This document shows, one piece after another, positions 16,714 to 27,024 of a DNA stretch of 64,000 bases. Below the pieces are notes generated by a model, which searched no databases, was not told the DNA's origin, and saw only the letters and a list, made by a program, of their open reading frames with translations. This stretch comes from an uncultured Acidobacteriota bacterium (GTDB taxonomy: Bacteria; Acidobacteriota; Thermoanaerobaculia; Gp7-AA8), in the NCBI GenBank assembly GCA_937870635.1, contig CALMZP010000044.1:49417-113416 (forward strand). The letters run 5' to 3'. The stretch's first letter is position 1; each line of letters begins with the position of its first letter. The position numbers and the translations under genes are program-made.

Positions 16714-19700
16714 ATGTTCGGACGTCTGCTCGCTTTCGCCTCGTTCCTGGCGGTCGCTTCACCTGCGTTCGCCGCATTGACCGGAACGGTCATGAATGCG
16801 GACGGAAAGCCGGTGGCGGAGGCCCGCATTTCGGCATTCGCCCTCGAATCCGCTGAAGTCCGGCGCGTCCGCCTTCTATCGGACAAGCCGGAGCGCATTC
16901 CACTCTCGACAGCGCAGACCTCCGACACGGGCCGCTTCTCGCTCGACTGGCCGAAAGAGCACGCCGTCGCGATGATGCAGATCGAGGCGCCGGGATACGC
17001 GCCGCACTCGATCCGCGTCGAACGTGATGATGAAGCCGGCGCTCTTTCGCTCACGCTCGCCGCGCCGAAGACAGGGAAGATCACCGCTGCCGGAAAGCCG
17101 GTGACTGGTGCACGCGTCATCCTCGCCGATCAGTCGGAGATTCTGTCGACCACCGATGCTGACGGCCGCTACACGGTTTCCGATCCTGCAGCCTGGGCGA
17201 GCCGCATCGTCGTGATTCATCCCGACTTTGCGATCTTCGACGAGCCCACGCGGCGCAGTATGTCGGGCAACGTCTCGCTCGAACGAACCCTGCAGCGCGG
17301 CGTGACCCTGACCGGTCGCGTCGTGGGCCGCGACGGAACGACTGGGGTGGCCGGTGCACGCGTGATGATCGACAGCTGGCCGATCGCGACGTCCGGCGAG
17401 AACGGGGAGTTCACCGTTCCCCATGCACCCGAAAAATGGCAGTGGATCAGCGCCAAGTCGAATGCGCTGAGTGGCCGCCGCGCGCGTGGCGGAGATCTGA
17501 CGATTCGTCTGCAGCCCACGACCTCGGTCTCCGGAGTCGTGCGCGATTCGAAAAGCAACCTTCCGGTTGCCGGCGCCGAGGTTGCGCTCAATCGTGCGGG
17601 GAGGTTCGATTTTGCGGGCGTGCCCGACACGGCGATCAGCGACCCCAAAGGCAATTTCACGCTGACTGATGTCACGCCGGGCGCCTACACCTTCTTTGCG
17701 ACGCGTCCCGGATATGCCTTCGAGCCGATCGACGGCACCGTCGCTGCCGACTCGAAAGCATTGCGCACGGTTCTCGGGCAGAAACTCGCGCGCGTCAGCG
17801 GCATGGTGCTCGACGAAGACAAGCGGCCCATCGCGGGCGCGCGAATCACCCCGCAACGCGTTGGAAGCACAGGCATGCCGCGGTTTTTCATGAATCGAAG
17901 CTTTTCGACATCGGCTCCCGACGGGAGCTTCACCGTCTGGGTCGAACCCGAGGCGGATCAGCAGCTGGAAGCGCAGAAGAAGGCGCTTCCTTCGGCGCGC
18001 ACGGCGACGCTTCGACTCGCGAGCGGTGAGCGCAAACGCGGCGTCGTCATCACGCTGCCGGCGGGCATTCGCGTGACGGGGCGCGTCACCGATCGAGACG
18101 GGAAGCCGCTGTCCGGCGTATCCGTCGCGACATCGGATGCGCGGGGCACCAGCGGCTTCGGTCGGGCGATGATCTTCGGAGGGCGTCGCGAGCGCGAGGA
18201 TGATCTGGTGCAGACCGCCTCGGACGGAACGTTCGGCCTGCAGGTGAAGGAGGGTACTTACGACTTCGTGTTTCGCCGCGAGGGTCTGGCGACAAAGATC
18301 GTTCATTCACACGAGGTATCGGCGTCCGCCGGCTCGAAGCCGATTGCCGTCACTTTGGAGCCGGGAGTCGACATCGCCGGCCGGGTGACGCGCAGCGGCG
18401 CCGGAATCGCCGGCGCCGGCGTGAGCGTCTTCGGTGAGGGCGTGGCCGAATCGACGGAGACGGCCGCGGACGGATCGTTCCGGCTCAGCAACCTCACTCC
18501 CGGATCGATGATGTTCAACGTCAGCAAGCCCGACGAATTCGTAGCGTACAGCCGTCCGGTCACCGCGCCGGCGCTGGACCTCGAGATCGAAATTCCGGGA
18601 GGCGGCCGCGTGGCCGGGCGTGTTCTCGACAAGGAAACGCACGCACCGGTCACGACGTTCGAGGCGGGTATCTCCGGGGCGCGGAGTGCGGGCGGGATGG
18701 TGATGATGGGGCCGAACCAGATGCGCCCGTTCACGAGCGACGATGGGACGTTCGTGCTCGAGAACGTGCCGGCCGGACCGGTGAATCTCGTCGTCACCGC
18801 TGCCGGATACACGCCGAACCGGCTGCCGTCGATCACCGTGGAGGAAGGCAAGAGCACGTCCGATCTCGAAGTGTTGATGGATCGCGGCGTGCGAGTGACG
18901 GGCCGAGTGACCGGTCCGGATGGTGGAGCGCTCAGCGGGGTCGCCGTGCGCCCATCGCGCGCCGGCAACCGGCGGATGCCGATGCCCCTAAACCCTGGAA
19001 GCGCGGCCCTCACGGACGCGACCGGCGAATACACGATCGAAGCCGTCGAACCAGGATCGACCACGTTCGCATTCATGCGATCGGGCTACGTCACCACCGA
19101 GAAGACTGCCGACCTCAAACCAAAGGAAGCGCGTGTCGACGCCCAGCTCGGAACCGGGGTTCGCGTCTCCGGCACAGTCGTGACCGACAGCGGAGCGCCA
19201 GCCGCCGACGCCATGGTCAGCGCGCGGTCGTCCGCGGGAACGACGTCCTACTCGTCGACGCGCACCGATCAGAACGGCGCGTTCCAGATGGAAGCGATGG
19301 CTCCCGGCCGCTACACGTTCAGCGCGCAGAAACAGGGATATCCGCGGACCGACCTCAATGACTTCGACATCGCCACCGGCGCACCGGTCCGGCTCGTGCT
19401 GAAGGCGGGCGGCACGATCTACGGCCGGGTCATCGGTCTGTCCGCGCAAGAGATGCCGACCGCGGTGGTGATGGCTTCGAATCCCAACGGCAACGCTTCC
19501 TCGCCGGTCGACGCCGCCGGCAACTTCCGGATCGAGGGCGCGCCGACGGGGACCGTGCGCCTGACCGCTCGCACCGGACAGGGATTCTCCACCGGAAGCA
19601 GGACCTCGCCCGCGAAGTCCGTTCAGGTCGCGGCGGGAGAGACCGTGCAGCAGGACATCGAGTTCAAGACCGATACGGTCATTCGCGGGCGCGTGACGCG

Positions 19701-20688
19701 GGCCGGGCAACCGGTTTCCAACGCCATGGTCTCGTTCTTTCCGCGGGGCGGACAGGCACAAACCAACGCGCGCACGCAATCGGACAACTCCGGCTTCTAC
19801 GAAGTGACCGGTCTCGATGATGCCACCTACACCGTCGGCGTCGTCGACATCCAGCGCAGGTACTCCTACAACACGACTTACGACGTCAAAGGCTCGGGAA
19901 ACTTCGATATCGACATCCGCGCGACCACTGTGCGCGGACGCGTGGTCGACGCGAGCAGCGGCCAGGGAATCGGCGAAGCAAACGTCGAACTTCGCGAGCG
20001 CGACCCCAACATGCCCCGGTTCGGCACGCGCATGACACAGACGGACTCTGCCGGCGCATTCACCATGGACAGTGTTCCGGTGGGGGCGTGGAACGTCAGC
20101 GCCGAGAAGGAGGGATACGGGACGAAGGTCGTCGAGGTAAATGTGACGGAATCGCCCGCCGATGTCGAGATCAAGCTCTCGCCGAATGCCGGTGTCGCCG
20201 TCCGGGTCGTCGACGCGCGTGACGGCCGGTTGTTGAACGCTTTTCTCCGCGTGCTCGATTCGCAGAATCGCATCGTGTACGAGTCGCCGATGCGCTTCGG
20301 AGGGTTCGGCGGCGGTGAAGAGTTGAAGATCGGCCTCGAGCCGGGGTCCTACCGCGCCATCGTGGCGGCCGCGAACTACGCCTCGCGCAGCGTAACCATC
20401 ACATCGCCCGGCTCGCACAGCATCGGTCTGACGCCCGGCGGCTCGATCCTCGTCCGTTCCAGGGGCAGCGAACTGCGCCGCGCCCGCCTCATGGGCGCCG
20501 ACGGACGCGAGTACTCGCGCGGCTTCTTCAATCCGATCTTCACCATCGACCCGAGCCCCGGAGTCACGCAGCTCGACAATGTCGCTCCCGGCTCCTACAC
20601 GCTGCAGATCCTCGGCCCCTCGAACGAGGTGCTGGGCAGCGAGACCGTCGTAGTGCAGGAAGGGCAGCGCAGCGTGGTGGAGATTTAG
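16714..20688 (+). CDS. Secreted giant protein of tandem carboxypeptidase-regulatory-like domains
   Basis: A 1324-residue protein with a signal peptide ending near AFAALTG. An AGGAGG site stands 7 bases before the ATG. The mature part is a chain of roughly a dozen Ig-like CarboxypepD_reg modules, each with the pattern GxV-D-GxPVxGAxV, TDxxGxFxL, PGxYxFxAxxxGY. No catalytic domain or obvious anchor is seen. Such proteins are frequent in Acidobacteria, where they are thought to be surface or periplasmic binding scaffolds; the ligand is unknown. Confidence 0.88.
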   Translation: MFGRLLAFASFLAVASPAFAALTGTVMNADGKPVAEARISAFALESAEVRRVRLLSDKPERIPLSTAQTSDTGRFSLDWPKEHAVAMMQIEAPGYAPHSIRVERDDEAGALSLTLAAPKTGKITAAGKPVTGARVILADQSEILSTTDADGRYTVSDPAAWASRIVVIHPDFAIFDEPTRRSMSGNVSLERTLQRGVTLTGRVVGRDGTTGVAGARVMIDSWPIATSGENGEFTVPHAPEKWQWISAKSNALSGRRARGGDLTIRLQPTTSVSGVVRDSKSNLPVAGAEVALNRAGRFDFAGVPDTAISDPKGNFTLTDVTPGAYTFFATRPGYAFEPIDGTVAADSKALRTVLGQKLARVSGMVLDEDKRPIAGARITPQRVGSTGMPRFFMNRSFSTSAPDGSFTVWVEPEADQQLEAQKKALPSARTATLRLASGERKRGVVITLPAGIRVTGRVTDRDGKPLSGVSVATSDARGTSGFGRAMIFGGRREREDDLVQTASDGTFGLQVKEGTYDFVFRREGLATKIVHSHEVSASAGSKPIAVTLEPGVDIAGRVTRSGAGIAGAGVSVFGEGVAESTETAADGSFRLSNLTPGSMMFNVSKPDEFVAYSRPVTAPALDLEIEIPGGGRVAGRVLDKETHAPVTTFEAGISGARSAGGMVMMGPNQMRPFTSDDGTFVLENVPAGPVNLVVTAAGYTPNRLPSITVEEGKSTSDLEVLMDRGVRVTGRVTGPDGGALSGVAVRPSRAGNRRMPMPLNPGSAALTDATGEYTIEAVEPGSTTFAFMRSGYVTTEKTADLKPKEARVDAQLGTGVRVSGTVVTDSGAPAADAMVSARSSAGTTSYSSTRTDQNGAFQMEAMAPGRYTFSAQKQGYPRTDLNDFDIATGAPVRLVLKAGGTIYGRVIGLSAQEMPTAVVMASNPNGNASSPVDAAGNFRIEGAPTGTVRLTARTGQGFSTGSRTSPAKSVQVAAGETVQQDIEFKTDTVIRGRVTRAGQPVSNAMVSFFPRGGQAQTNARTQSDNSGFYEVTGLDDATYTVGVVDIQRRYSYNTTYDVKGSGNFDIDIRATTVRGRVVDASSGQGIGEANVELRERDPNMPRFGTRMTQTDSAGAFTMDSVPVGAWNVSAEKEGYGTKVVEVNVTESPADVEIKLSPNAGVAVRVVDARDGRLLNAFLRVLDSQNRIVYESPMRFGGFGGGEELKIGLEPGSYRAIVAAANYASRSVTITSPGSHSIGLTPGGSILVRSRGSELRRARLMGADGREYSRGFFNPIFTIDPSPGVTQLDNVAPGSYTLQILGPSNEVLGSETVVVQEGQRSVVEI

Positions 20689-20692
20689 ACAG

Positions 20693-20754
20693 GAGTGCGC
20701 TTCTTCCTCGTGCTCGTGATCGTCGACCGGTGGCGGCTCGGGGATGTCCACCAC
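20693..20754. repeat. 62-bp direct repeat, copy 1 (duplicated 3' end of the next gene)
   Basis: This block is identical to 20779-20840, which encodes the last 20 residues (ending DDHEHEEEAH) of the minus-strand gene at 20775-21401. The copies are offset by 86 bases. Copy 1 lies between the convergent stops and keeps the reading frame of the protein tail. Confidence 0.92.
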
Positions 20755-20774
20755 TGTCATCGTGTCCGAGGCAC

Positions 20775-21401
20775 CTACGAGTGCGCTTCTTCCTCGTGCT
20801 CGTGATCGTCGACCGGTGGCGGCTCGGGGATGTCCACCACCGCTTCCAGCGGCACGCGCTCGGCACGCACCGGAGCGCCTGGACCGCCGAACATGTTCTT
20901 GCGGTACTTCTCGAGGCGCTTGAACAGGTGATGCAGGTCGTACGTAAGGCGCATCACCGTACGGCGGAGCTTGTACTTCACGCGGCGGAAGGCATCGAGG
21001 TCATCGCCGCGCAACGTGGGAAAGAACGACTCGATCTCGGCGATGCGCTTCCGCACCTTCTCCAGGTCCTTGTCTTGGATATTGAGGAAGACTTCCTGTC
21101 CGTCGATGAGCATCGGCTCGACGCCGCTCATCTGATCGTCAAACCAGTTCCAGAGCTGTATGAGATCGATGCGCCGTCCTTTGGAGAGAAAGCGCGTCTC
21201 GAGCAGGTCCTGCCGGAAGTAGCCGAGGAGCTTGCGGTCGTCGGTTTTGTTGAAGTCGTCGTCCGTGAGATTGCGGGCATTCCACACGCCGAAACGGATG
21301 ATGTCGTTGCGTGTGCTGCGCAGCTGGCGGATCACTTCCTCCAGCTGTTTGACGGGGAGCTGCGACAGAGACTGCGGCTCCGGCAGTGTGACCTCGGGCA
21401 T
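20775..21401 (-). CDS. Conserved hypothetical charged helical protein
   Basis: A 208-residue soluble protein, not recognised. It is rich in charged helices (EVIRQLRSTRNDIIRFGVW, RKRIAEIESFFPTL, KYKLRRTVMRLTYDLHHLF) and ends in an acidic His/Glu tail (DDHEHEEEAH). No signal or membrane segment. A TATTCT hexamer at 21415-21410 stands 8 bases before the ATG and no ribosome site is seen, so leaderless expression is likely. The final 62 bases are duplicated just downstream. Confidence 0.75.
   Translation of the reverse strand: MPEVTLPEPQSLSQLPVKQLEEVIRQLRSTRNDIIRFGVWNARNLTDDDFNKTDDRKLLGYFRQDLLETRFLSKGRRIDLIQLWNWFDDQMSGVEPMLIDGQEVFLNIQDKDLEKVRKRIAEIESFFPTLRGDDLDAFRRVKYKLRRTVMRLTYDLHHLFKRLEKYRKNMFGGPGAPVRAERVPLEAVVDIPEPPPVDDHEHEEEAHS
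20779..20840. repeat. 62-bp direct repeat, copy 2 (inside the gene end)
   Basis: This is the in-gene copy of the duplicated block. It covers the codons just before the stop at 20775-20777 and matches 20693-20754 base for base. Confidence 0.92.
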
Positions 21402-21442
21402 GGCGGCGAAGAATACGGCTTTCGCGAGGGAAGGGCAAATAA

Positions 21443-24400
21443 TCAGCGGGCCGGCACGAATATGGGGTCCCCGGTACGGTTATCCACCATCGACCCGTAC
21501 GCGTAGCCGGCCGCGCCCTCGATCACGGCGTATCCATTCGTCACCGGCACCGGAACCTGAAACTGTTCCAGCTCGTACGGCCGGAGGTGATGCACGCTCG
21601 TCGCGACGGCGTCGCCGGAGGCGTCGTGGATCGTGACGCGAACGGACACGTCCGCGAACGCGATCAGCCCGATGTTGGTTCGGTACTCCTCCGAGCTTTC
21701 CACGTGAAGAATGTGCTGGATCATGGCGACGCCCGGCTCGCCGAATGGGACGAACTGCCCGTACGAACCGTTCGGTCCCTGGGTCCAGATTCGTGCGGAA
21801 ACGATTGCAGGAGTCAGCATCGGTGCCGCGGTGATCGTGCCGCGGGTGTTCGAAACGCCGAACAACTCCTCCAGCACATCATCGAACCTCTTCGCACCAT
21901 CGACGCCGCGCTCGATCGGCGCTCCGTCCGGGGTGATGAAGGTCTGCGACTGGAGCGACTGTCCGGCAAGAGGTGTGACGACATACTCCGTTCGCCAGTA
22001 CGTGCCTGCGACGCCCGCAGAGCTGATCGCCGGTATCACTCCGTGTGTGGACGATGGGCCGGCGACCGCGGGGATGAAGATCGGGTCGCCCGAACGGTTG
22101 TCGACCATGGCCCCGTACGTCAGAACGCGGCCGTTTCCTTCGACGGTCACTCGCGCGTGTACCTGCTCGCCGCGCATGTCGACAGGCACCTGGAGGTGGC
22201 TGAAAGGAAGAACCTCGTGGCTGAGAACGCGTTCTTCTCCCAACGCCGATCGCAGCTCGACGACCACTCGCGCGGCACTGCCGGTCACTTCCGCGAAACC
22301 GATGTTCGAGCGGAACGAGTCGTCGTTGCGCAGGTGAACGATGAATGAAGGCGACTTCGCATCGCCGACGTCGATCGCCGGCGAGAAGAGACCGAAAGTC
22401 CCTTCCTCCGATGTCGTGTACGTCCGGGCCGATGCGAGAACCTCTCCTGCGATCTCGAGCTGCCCGGTGCCGCGGGTTGCGAACAGCGCCTGCACCACAT
22501 CACGGAAAGCGATCGCACGCCCGGCGGGTACGATCACCCTGACGGCGCCGAACGTGAGCCGCCCGTCCGATGTCGACGGCGTGAACGTCAGCATGATTTC
22601 GACCTCGCGCGCCGCGCGATTGAGCAGCTGCAGATCGCTCCGGAAGAAAGTTCCGTTCGCACCCGGCGTGCTCCCCACGACAGGAATCACCTGACGCCGT
22701 GTGTCGGCGGGCCGCTGGACCGAGGGCCCGTCTCCCGCGAACTGGATAATCAGATTCCACGATCGAATCGTCGCCAGATCGGCAAACGCCACGTCCGCCA
22801 CGCGCAGCCGCCATTCGCCGGCGGCAGATCTTCCGCGGAACACATCGAGCGAATCGACCGGAATCGAATCGCGGCCGAAGGTCGTGACGAGATCAGGGGG
22901 CCGTTCCGCGTCCGGTTCATAAAGACGCACTGTCGTGCCGTCAGGTGCGACGAGCGTGACACGAAGCTCTCCCCTTCCGCGATGCCTGATGTCCACGGAG
23001 ACCATCACCTTTTCGATCGTGCGTGAATCGGAGACGAACGCCGACAGCTCGACACCGTCAGGGTCGTTGTCGGGTGGAACGACGCCGCTGCCGCTGCCGG
23101 GAAAGTACGTGAGCTCGCCGCGCGGCATGGCCGCGCAGTCTCCGAGAATTCCGCGCCTCTTCATTGCGGCGCAGACGAGATCTTCGTTCCGGCCGCCGGA
23201 GACATATCGATCGGCCGCGATCATCCGGCGGGCCATCGACGCAAACGTAGGCGTGGGCGGTATGCCGAAGAACGCTTCAATCACCAGAGTGTCAGAGACG
23301 CGGCGTCCTTCCTCGAATCCGTGGCGCTGCGTCAGAGCGAGAAAAATCTCGCGCAGAGCCGATGACCAGATCTCGCCGTTCCGATGCTGCGTGCCCCCGC
23401 TGTCGCTGAACTCGAAGTCCGCCATCGTCTTCGCGCTGTCCAGACGGCGCAGACACTCCGTTCCGGGCCGATACGAGCAGCGATCGCCCGGCGGATTCAT
23501 CCAGCATCGGACGTCCCAGTCCGCGAAGCAGAACGGGTCGCGGCCGCTGGCCAGCGCCACCGGGTACTTCGCAGAGAATGCCCAGTAGTCACCGAAACCC
23601 TCGCTGATCGCGCGCGTCTCGCTGCCGGGGGAGCCGAGAAACGTGCCGGGGGAAATCCATTCATGAATGGCGTGCGCGTACTCGTGCACGACCAGATCGG
23701 AATCCTCTGCGTCGTCGGTCCCGCCTTCACCGAAGTGCAGCCGCCCCTGCCCCGCCGCGCCGAGCAGGATGACGAAGAAGGAGTTGTCGGTCCCTCCCAC
23801 GGCATGGGTGTCTGTCTCGACCGCGTAAGGGACCAGCTGCCGCGCGCCGGTGTAGCCGAGAGCCTGCAGGTGCTGCTGCGACCTGTCGATGTGGAAGTAC
23901 GCGTTCACGTCCTCGAAGCCGCTCTCTTCGCGGTTGAAGAGGAGCGGCGCGGCGCCATCCACGGGTGGTATGTCCGGCGCCTGGAAATCGGAGATCTGCA
24001 CGGCGGGCCCGCCGAGGGGACCCGGTTCGTTGACGCGGTGCAGCTCGACGGTGCTGTACGCCGCCTCAGGGACTGCAGCGGCCGAATCCTCCATGTCGCG
24101 CAGGCTCGGATCATTCAGCTTGACGACCGGGTTCGCCTCGAACACCCGCGCCGGCTTCGCGTTGTAATAGAGGCTCTCTTCGCGAATCGGCTCCCCTGAA
24201 TCGGGATCGACGTATCGAAGGGTTTGAAGGCGGCCGTCACTGACGACTTCGCGCCGCGCCGGCCGTGCAACGCCACCGACATTGACCCACGCGTCAGCGC
24301 GAGCCGATGCCGAACGAAGGGGAACGGCTGCGACCGCGCGCACCTCCTCGCGGCTTCCGTCAGGCCGGACGGTCACATTCAGTTCACCGCCGACGACCGG

Positions 24401-24517
24401 ATTGCCGTCGATGTATTGCCGATAACGGTAATGGGTACCCGTCAGTGATTCGCGCACCACTTCGAGACGCAGCTCTGGCGACAGGATGACTGCTGCGATC
24501 AGGAGGGAGAGAAGCAT
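21443..24517 (-). CDS. Secreted metalloprotease (M36/thermolysin-like) with P-domain
   Basis: A 1024-residue exported protein. A short signal sequence is followed by a propeptide-like region; the zinc site HEYAH is at residues 278-282 with the third ligand probably Glu306 in SEGFGDYW, matching the HExxH...E layout of M4/M36 enzymes. Around residues 480-600 is a proprotein-convertase P-domain (FVSDSRTIEKVMVSVDIRH, then WRLRVADVAFADLATI). The remaining 400 residues are beta-rich repeats with the recurrent YGSMVDNRTGDPIF block, probably substrate- or surface-binding. The family call is firm, exact clan by eye. Confidence 0.85.
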   Translation of the reverse strand: MLLSLLIAAVILSPELRLEVVRESLTGTHYRYRQYIDGNPVVGGELNVTVRPDGSREEVRAVAAVPLRSASARADAWVNVGGVARPARREVVSDGRLQTLRYVDPDSGEPIREESLYYNAKPARVFEANPVVKLNDPSLRDMEDSAAAVPEAAYSTVELHRVNEPGPLGGPAVQISDFQAPDIPPVDGAAPLLFNREESGFEDVNAYFHIDRSQQHLQALGYTGARQLVPYAVETDTHAVGGTDNSFFVILLGAAGQGRLHFGEGGTDDAEDSDLVVHEYAHAIHEWISPGTFLGSPGSETRAISEGFGDYWAFSAKYPVALASGRDPFCFADWDVRCWMNPPGDRCSYRPGTECLRRLDSAKTMADFEFSDSGGTQHRNGEIWSSALREIFLALTQRHGFEEGRRVSDTLVIEAFFGIPPTPTFASMARRMIAADRYVSGGRNEDLVCAAMKRRGILGDCAAMPRGELTYFPGSGSGVVPPDNDPDGVELSAFVSDSRTIEKVMVSVDIRHRGRGELRVTLVAPDGTTVRLYEPDAERPPDLVTTFGRDSIPVDSLDVFRGRSAAGEWRLRVADVAFADLATIRSWNLIIQFAGDGPSVQRPADTRRQVIPVVGSTPGANGTFFRSDLQLLNRAAREVEIMLTFTPSTSDGRLTFGAVRVIVPAGRAIAFRDVVQALFATRGTGQLEIAGEVLASARTYTTSEEGTFGLFSPAIDVGDAKSPSFIVHLRNDDSFRSNIGFAEVTGSAARVVVELRSALGEERVLSHEVLPFSHLQVPVDMRGEQVHARVTVEGNGRVLTYGAMVDNRSGDPIFIPAVAGPSSTHGVIPAISSAGVAGTYWRTEYVVTPLAGQSLQSQTFITPDGAPIERGVDGAKRFDDVLEELFGVSNTRGTITAAPMLTPAIVSARIWTQGPNGSYGQFVPFGEPGVAMIQHILHVESSEEYRTNIGLIAFADVSVRVTIHDASGDAVATSVHHLRPYELEQFQVPVPVTNGYAVIEGAAGYAYGSMVDNRTGDPIFVPAR

Positions 24518-24528
24518 CCGGGGAGAGT

Positions 24529-26832
24529 TTACGTGCGCGCGACTTCGGCCGTCGGTGCCGGGCTATCGACATTTGCCACGGGAAGAGAGAAGTGAAAGGT
24601 CGTCCCCACACCCTCCGCGCTCTCGACCCAGATCTGGCCGCCGTGGCGCTCCACGATCTGTTTGGTGATGTAGAGGCCGAGACCGAGACCGCCGTAGTTC
24701 GTTGAGGAAACCTGGCGCCCGCGATGAAAGCGTTCGAACACCTGTGTCAGCTCGTCGGCCGGAATCCCGATCCCGCGGTCGCACACAGATGTCAGGACCG
24801 CGTCGCCCCGATCCTCCACATTGACGAAGATCTCACTTCCATCGGGTGAGTACTTCACGGCGTTCTCGAGGAGATTTCCGAGAACCTGTTCGAGGCGGTC
24901 GCGATCACCCTCGACGACTTTCGAATCCTCCGGCACATCGAGGTGAAAGCGCCTGTCACTCACGGCCGTGTGATGGCGATGGACCACGTCGCGCACGAAC
25001 GTGGACCAGCGGATCGGTTCGCGGCGGATCTCGAGGCGTCCCGTCTCGATGCGTGAGACGTCGAGAAGCTCGAGGATCAGTCGGGACATCCGATCGATCT
25101 GATCGAGCGCGATGTCGAGATACTCCTCGGACGTCGAAAGATCGTTCTCGCGGATCAGAGTCTTCGCGAGCTGCGTGTAGCCCTTGATCGACGTGACCGG
25201 CGTACGCAATTCGTGCGAAGCGATCGATAGAAATTCGTCCTTGAGCCGGGAGAGATCTTCGACCTTGCGCCGCGCCTCCACCTGCTCGGTGTACAGCTTC
25301 GCGTTCTCGACGGCGAGCGCTGCGCGCTCGGCTAGAACTTCGGCCAGCGGTAGCTTGTCGTCCGTCATGGCCCGGTCGCGGCTGTTCGCAGCGATCACCA
25401 GCGCGCCGAGCGTCTCGCGGCGCGTGCGGAGCGGGAGGATCAGCAGCGATGCAAGGCGCATCGAAGGCGCGTGATACGAAGTGGTGTCCTGCTGGACGCT
25501 CGAGACATCCCCGATGTTCGTCGTGAGCGATGGATAACCGGTCTGCACGACCTGCCCGATGATGCCGTCGCCCACCGTCAGCGGCTGCCGATAGATGTAC
25601 GACCACGCCAGGCCGAGCGAGGCCATGTCCCGGTGGTAGATCGAAGCGACCTTCAGCTCCTTGGTCTCGGTAGCCAGGATCACCGCCGCCCAGTCGCCGA
25701 GGACCTCGGCGGTGCGTTCCGCGATGGCCTGCGTGACCCAGACCGGATCGATGTTGCTGGCGAAGAACGCTCCGGCGTCGGCGAGGATCTGCGCCCGTTC
25801 CGCCTGCCGCTGGGTCTCTTCCTGCAGCCGGCGGCGCTCCGTGATGTCGCGAAACGTGACGATGACGGCGCTGATCCGCCCCTCCTCGTGCACCGGCGTC
25901 GCGGACATCGACACAGCGACCTGCTGGCGGCCGTGGGAGATGAGCATCGTCTTGTCATGGACCGGGCGTCCGGTGGCGAGCGCCTGGGCGGCGGGCAGTT
26001 CGTTCGCCTCCAGCGTTCTCCCGTTCTCGTCGCGCAATCCATAGACCTCTGCGTGTTTGACGATGGGGACTCCGAGGTCGCCGCGGCCAAGGAGTTGTTT
26101 GCCGGCGGGATTGATGTATTCGGTCCGACCGTCGCGCTCGACGAGCATGACGCCATCGGCCATTCCACCGATCATCGCCTGCGTTCTGCGCGTCTGCCGG
26201 CTGATCGATCTCGTAAGCGACTGCTCGATTCTCCACACCGCCACCGCGGCCCCGGCGATGATGGCAATCGCGGCGAGAACAGTGGCGATCATGACCCACT
26301 GCCGGAAGTTGTCCATTCCCTTCCGGTAAGCGGTGCCTTCATTCCGATGGTGGTCGACGATCAGCCCGGCATAGTCCGGCGCCGCGCTGCGGAGCCGCGC
26401 CGTCTCGAGCATGAACTCCCGCGCGTTGTCGGTCCGGCCCTCCCGGGCCATGGTCAGCTGGCTCGCAGTGAGTCTCCCGATCTCGGCGTAGTGGCGCCGC
26501 ATGTCGGCGATGATCGAAGTGTCACGCGGGTCGGTGACGAGATCGATCGCCAGCGCATTGGACTTTTCGAAACTGCGCGCGGCCTGATCGTGGGCCTCGG
26601 AGAACTGCGTCTCCCCGGTGAGGACATAGCCGCGGGCGGCCGAGATCATGGAGATGAGGTCGCGGTCCATCTGCCGCACGGCGTCGAGCAGCGGACGGCT
26701 CTCCTCGAGAAGGCGGTACTCCTGCCGCTTTTCGAGCTGGAGGATACCCATCGTCAGCCCGACCCCCGCGGCAACAAAGAGAGCGAGCGCGGCGAACGCC
26801 CCCCACAACATTCTTCTGATTGAAACGGACAT
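24529..26832 (-). CDS. CHASE3-PAS-GAF sensor histidine kinase
   Basis: A 767-residue membrane kinase. Two membrane helices (9-31 and 179-200) flank a CHASE3-like external helical domain; a PAS domain (about 215-330), a GAF domain (about 350-510), HisKA with His540 in SHELRTPVTS, and HATPase (LGNLLENAVKYSPDG, YGGLGLGLYI) follow. No response regulator is adjacent, so it is an orphan here. It lies 11 bases upstream of the metalloprotease gene on the same strand and may be co-transcribed with it. Confidence 0.9.
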   Translation of the reverse strand: MSVSIRRMLWGAFAALALFVAAGVGLTMGILQLEKRQEYRLLEESRPLLDAVRQMDRDLISMISAARGYVLTGETQFSEAHDQAARSFEKSNALAIDLVTDPRDTSIIADMRRHYAEIGRLTASQLTMAREGRTDNAREFMLETARLRSAAPDYAGLIVDHHRNEGTAYRKGMDNFRQWVMIATVLAAIAIIAGAAVAVWRIEQSLTRSISRQTRRTQAMIGGMADGVMLVERDGRTEYINPAGKQLLGRGDLGVPIVKHAEVYGLRDENGRTLEANELPAAQALATGRPVHDKTMLISHGRQQVAVSMSATPVHEEGRISAVIVTFRDITERRRLQEETQRQAERAQILADAGAFFASNIDPVWVTQAIAERTAEVLGDWAAVILATETKELKVASIYHRDMASLGLAWSYIYRQPLTVGDGIIGQVVQTGYPSLTTNIGDVSSVQQDTTSYHAPSMRLASLLILPLRTRRETLGALVIAANSRDRAMTDDKLPLAEVLAERAALAVENAKLYTEQVEARRKVEDLSRLKDEFLSIASHELRTPVTSIKGYTQLAKTLIRENDLSTSEEYLDIALDQIDRMSRLILELLDVSRIETGRLEIRREPIRWSTFVRDVVHRHHTAVSDRRFHLDVPEDSKVVEGDRDRLEQVLGNLLENAVKYSPDGSEIFVNVEDRGDAVLTSVCDRGIGIPADELTQVFERFHRGRQVSSTNYGGLGLGLYITKQIVERHGGQIWVESAEGVGTTFHFSLPVANVDSPAPTAEVART

Positions 26833-27024
26833 ACCTCGGCCGTGCCCGGCCGATGCAAGAATGAGGCCTTCACACCCGGAAGTCCTGTTCTTTCAACACC
26901 TTCCGTTGAGCTGCCGCTGGAATGCCGCATGCAACGGTCCAGCCCGGAGACTTCTATGGCTCTCAGGCCGCTTCGCAGCGCAACCATCTCAATTGGGGCT
27001 GGCGAACATGGTCGTTCTTCGTCC

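Noticed and set aside
18988..20760. Open frame of 590 codons on the minus strand inside the giant repeat protein gene
   Set aside because: It is antisense to a gene with signal peptide, ribosome site and clear domains; its residues are Arg/Asp/His-rich without any recognisable fold, as expected for GC-rich antisense.
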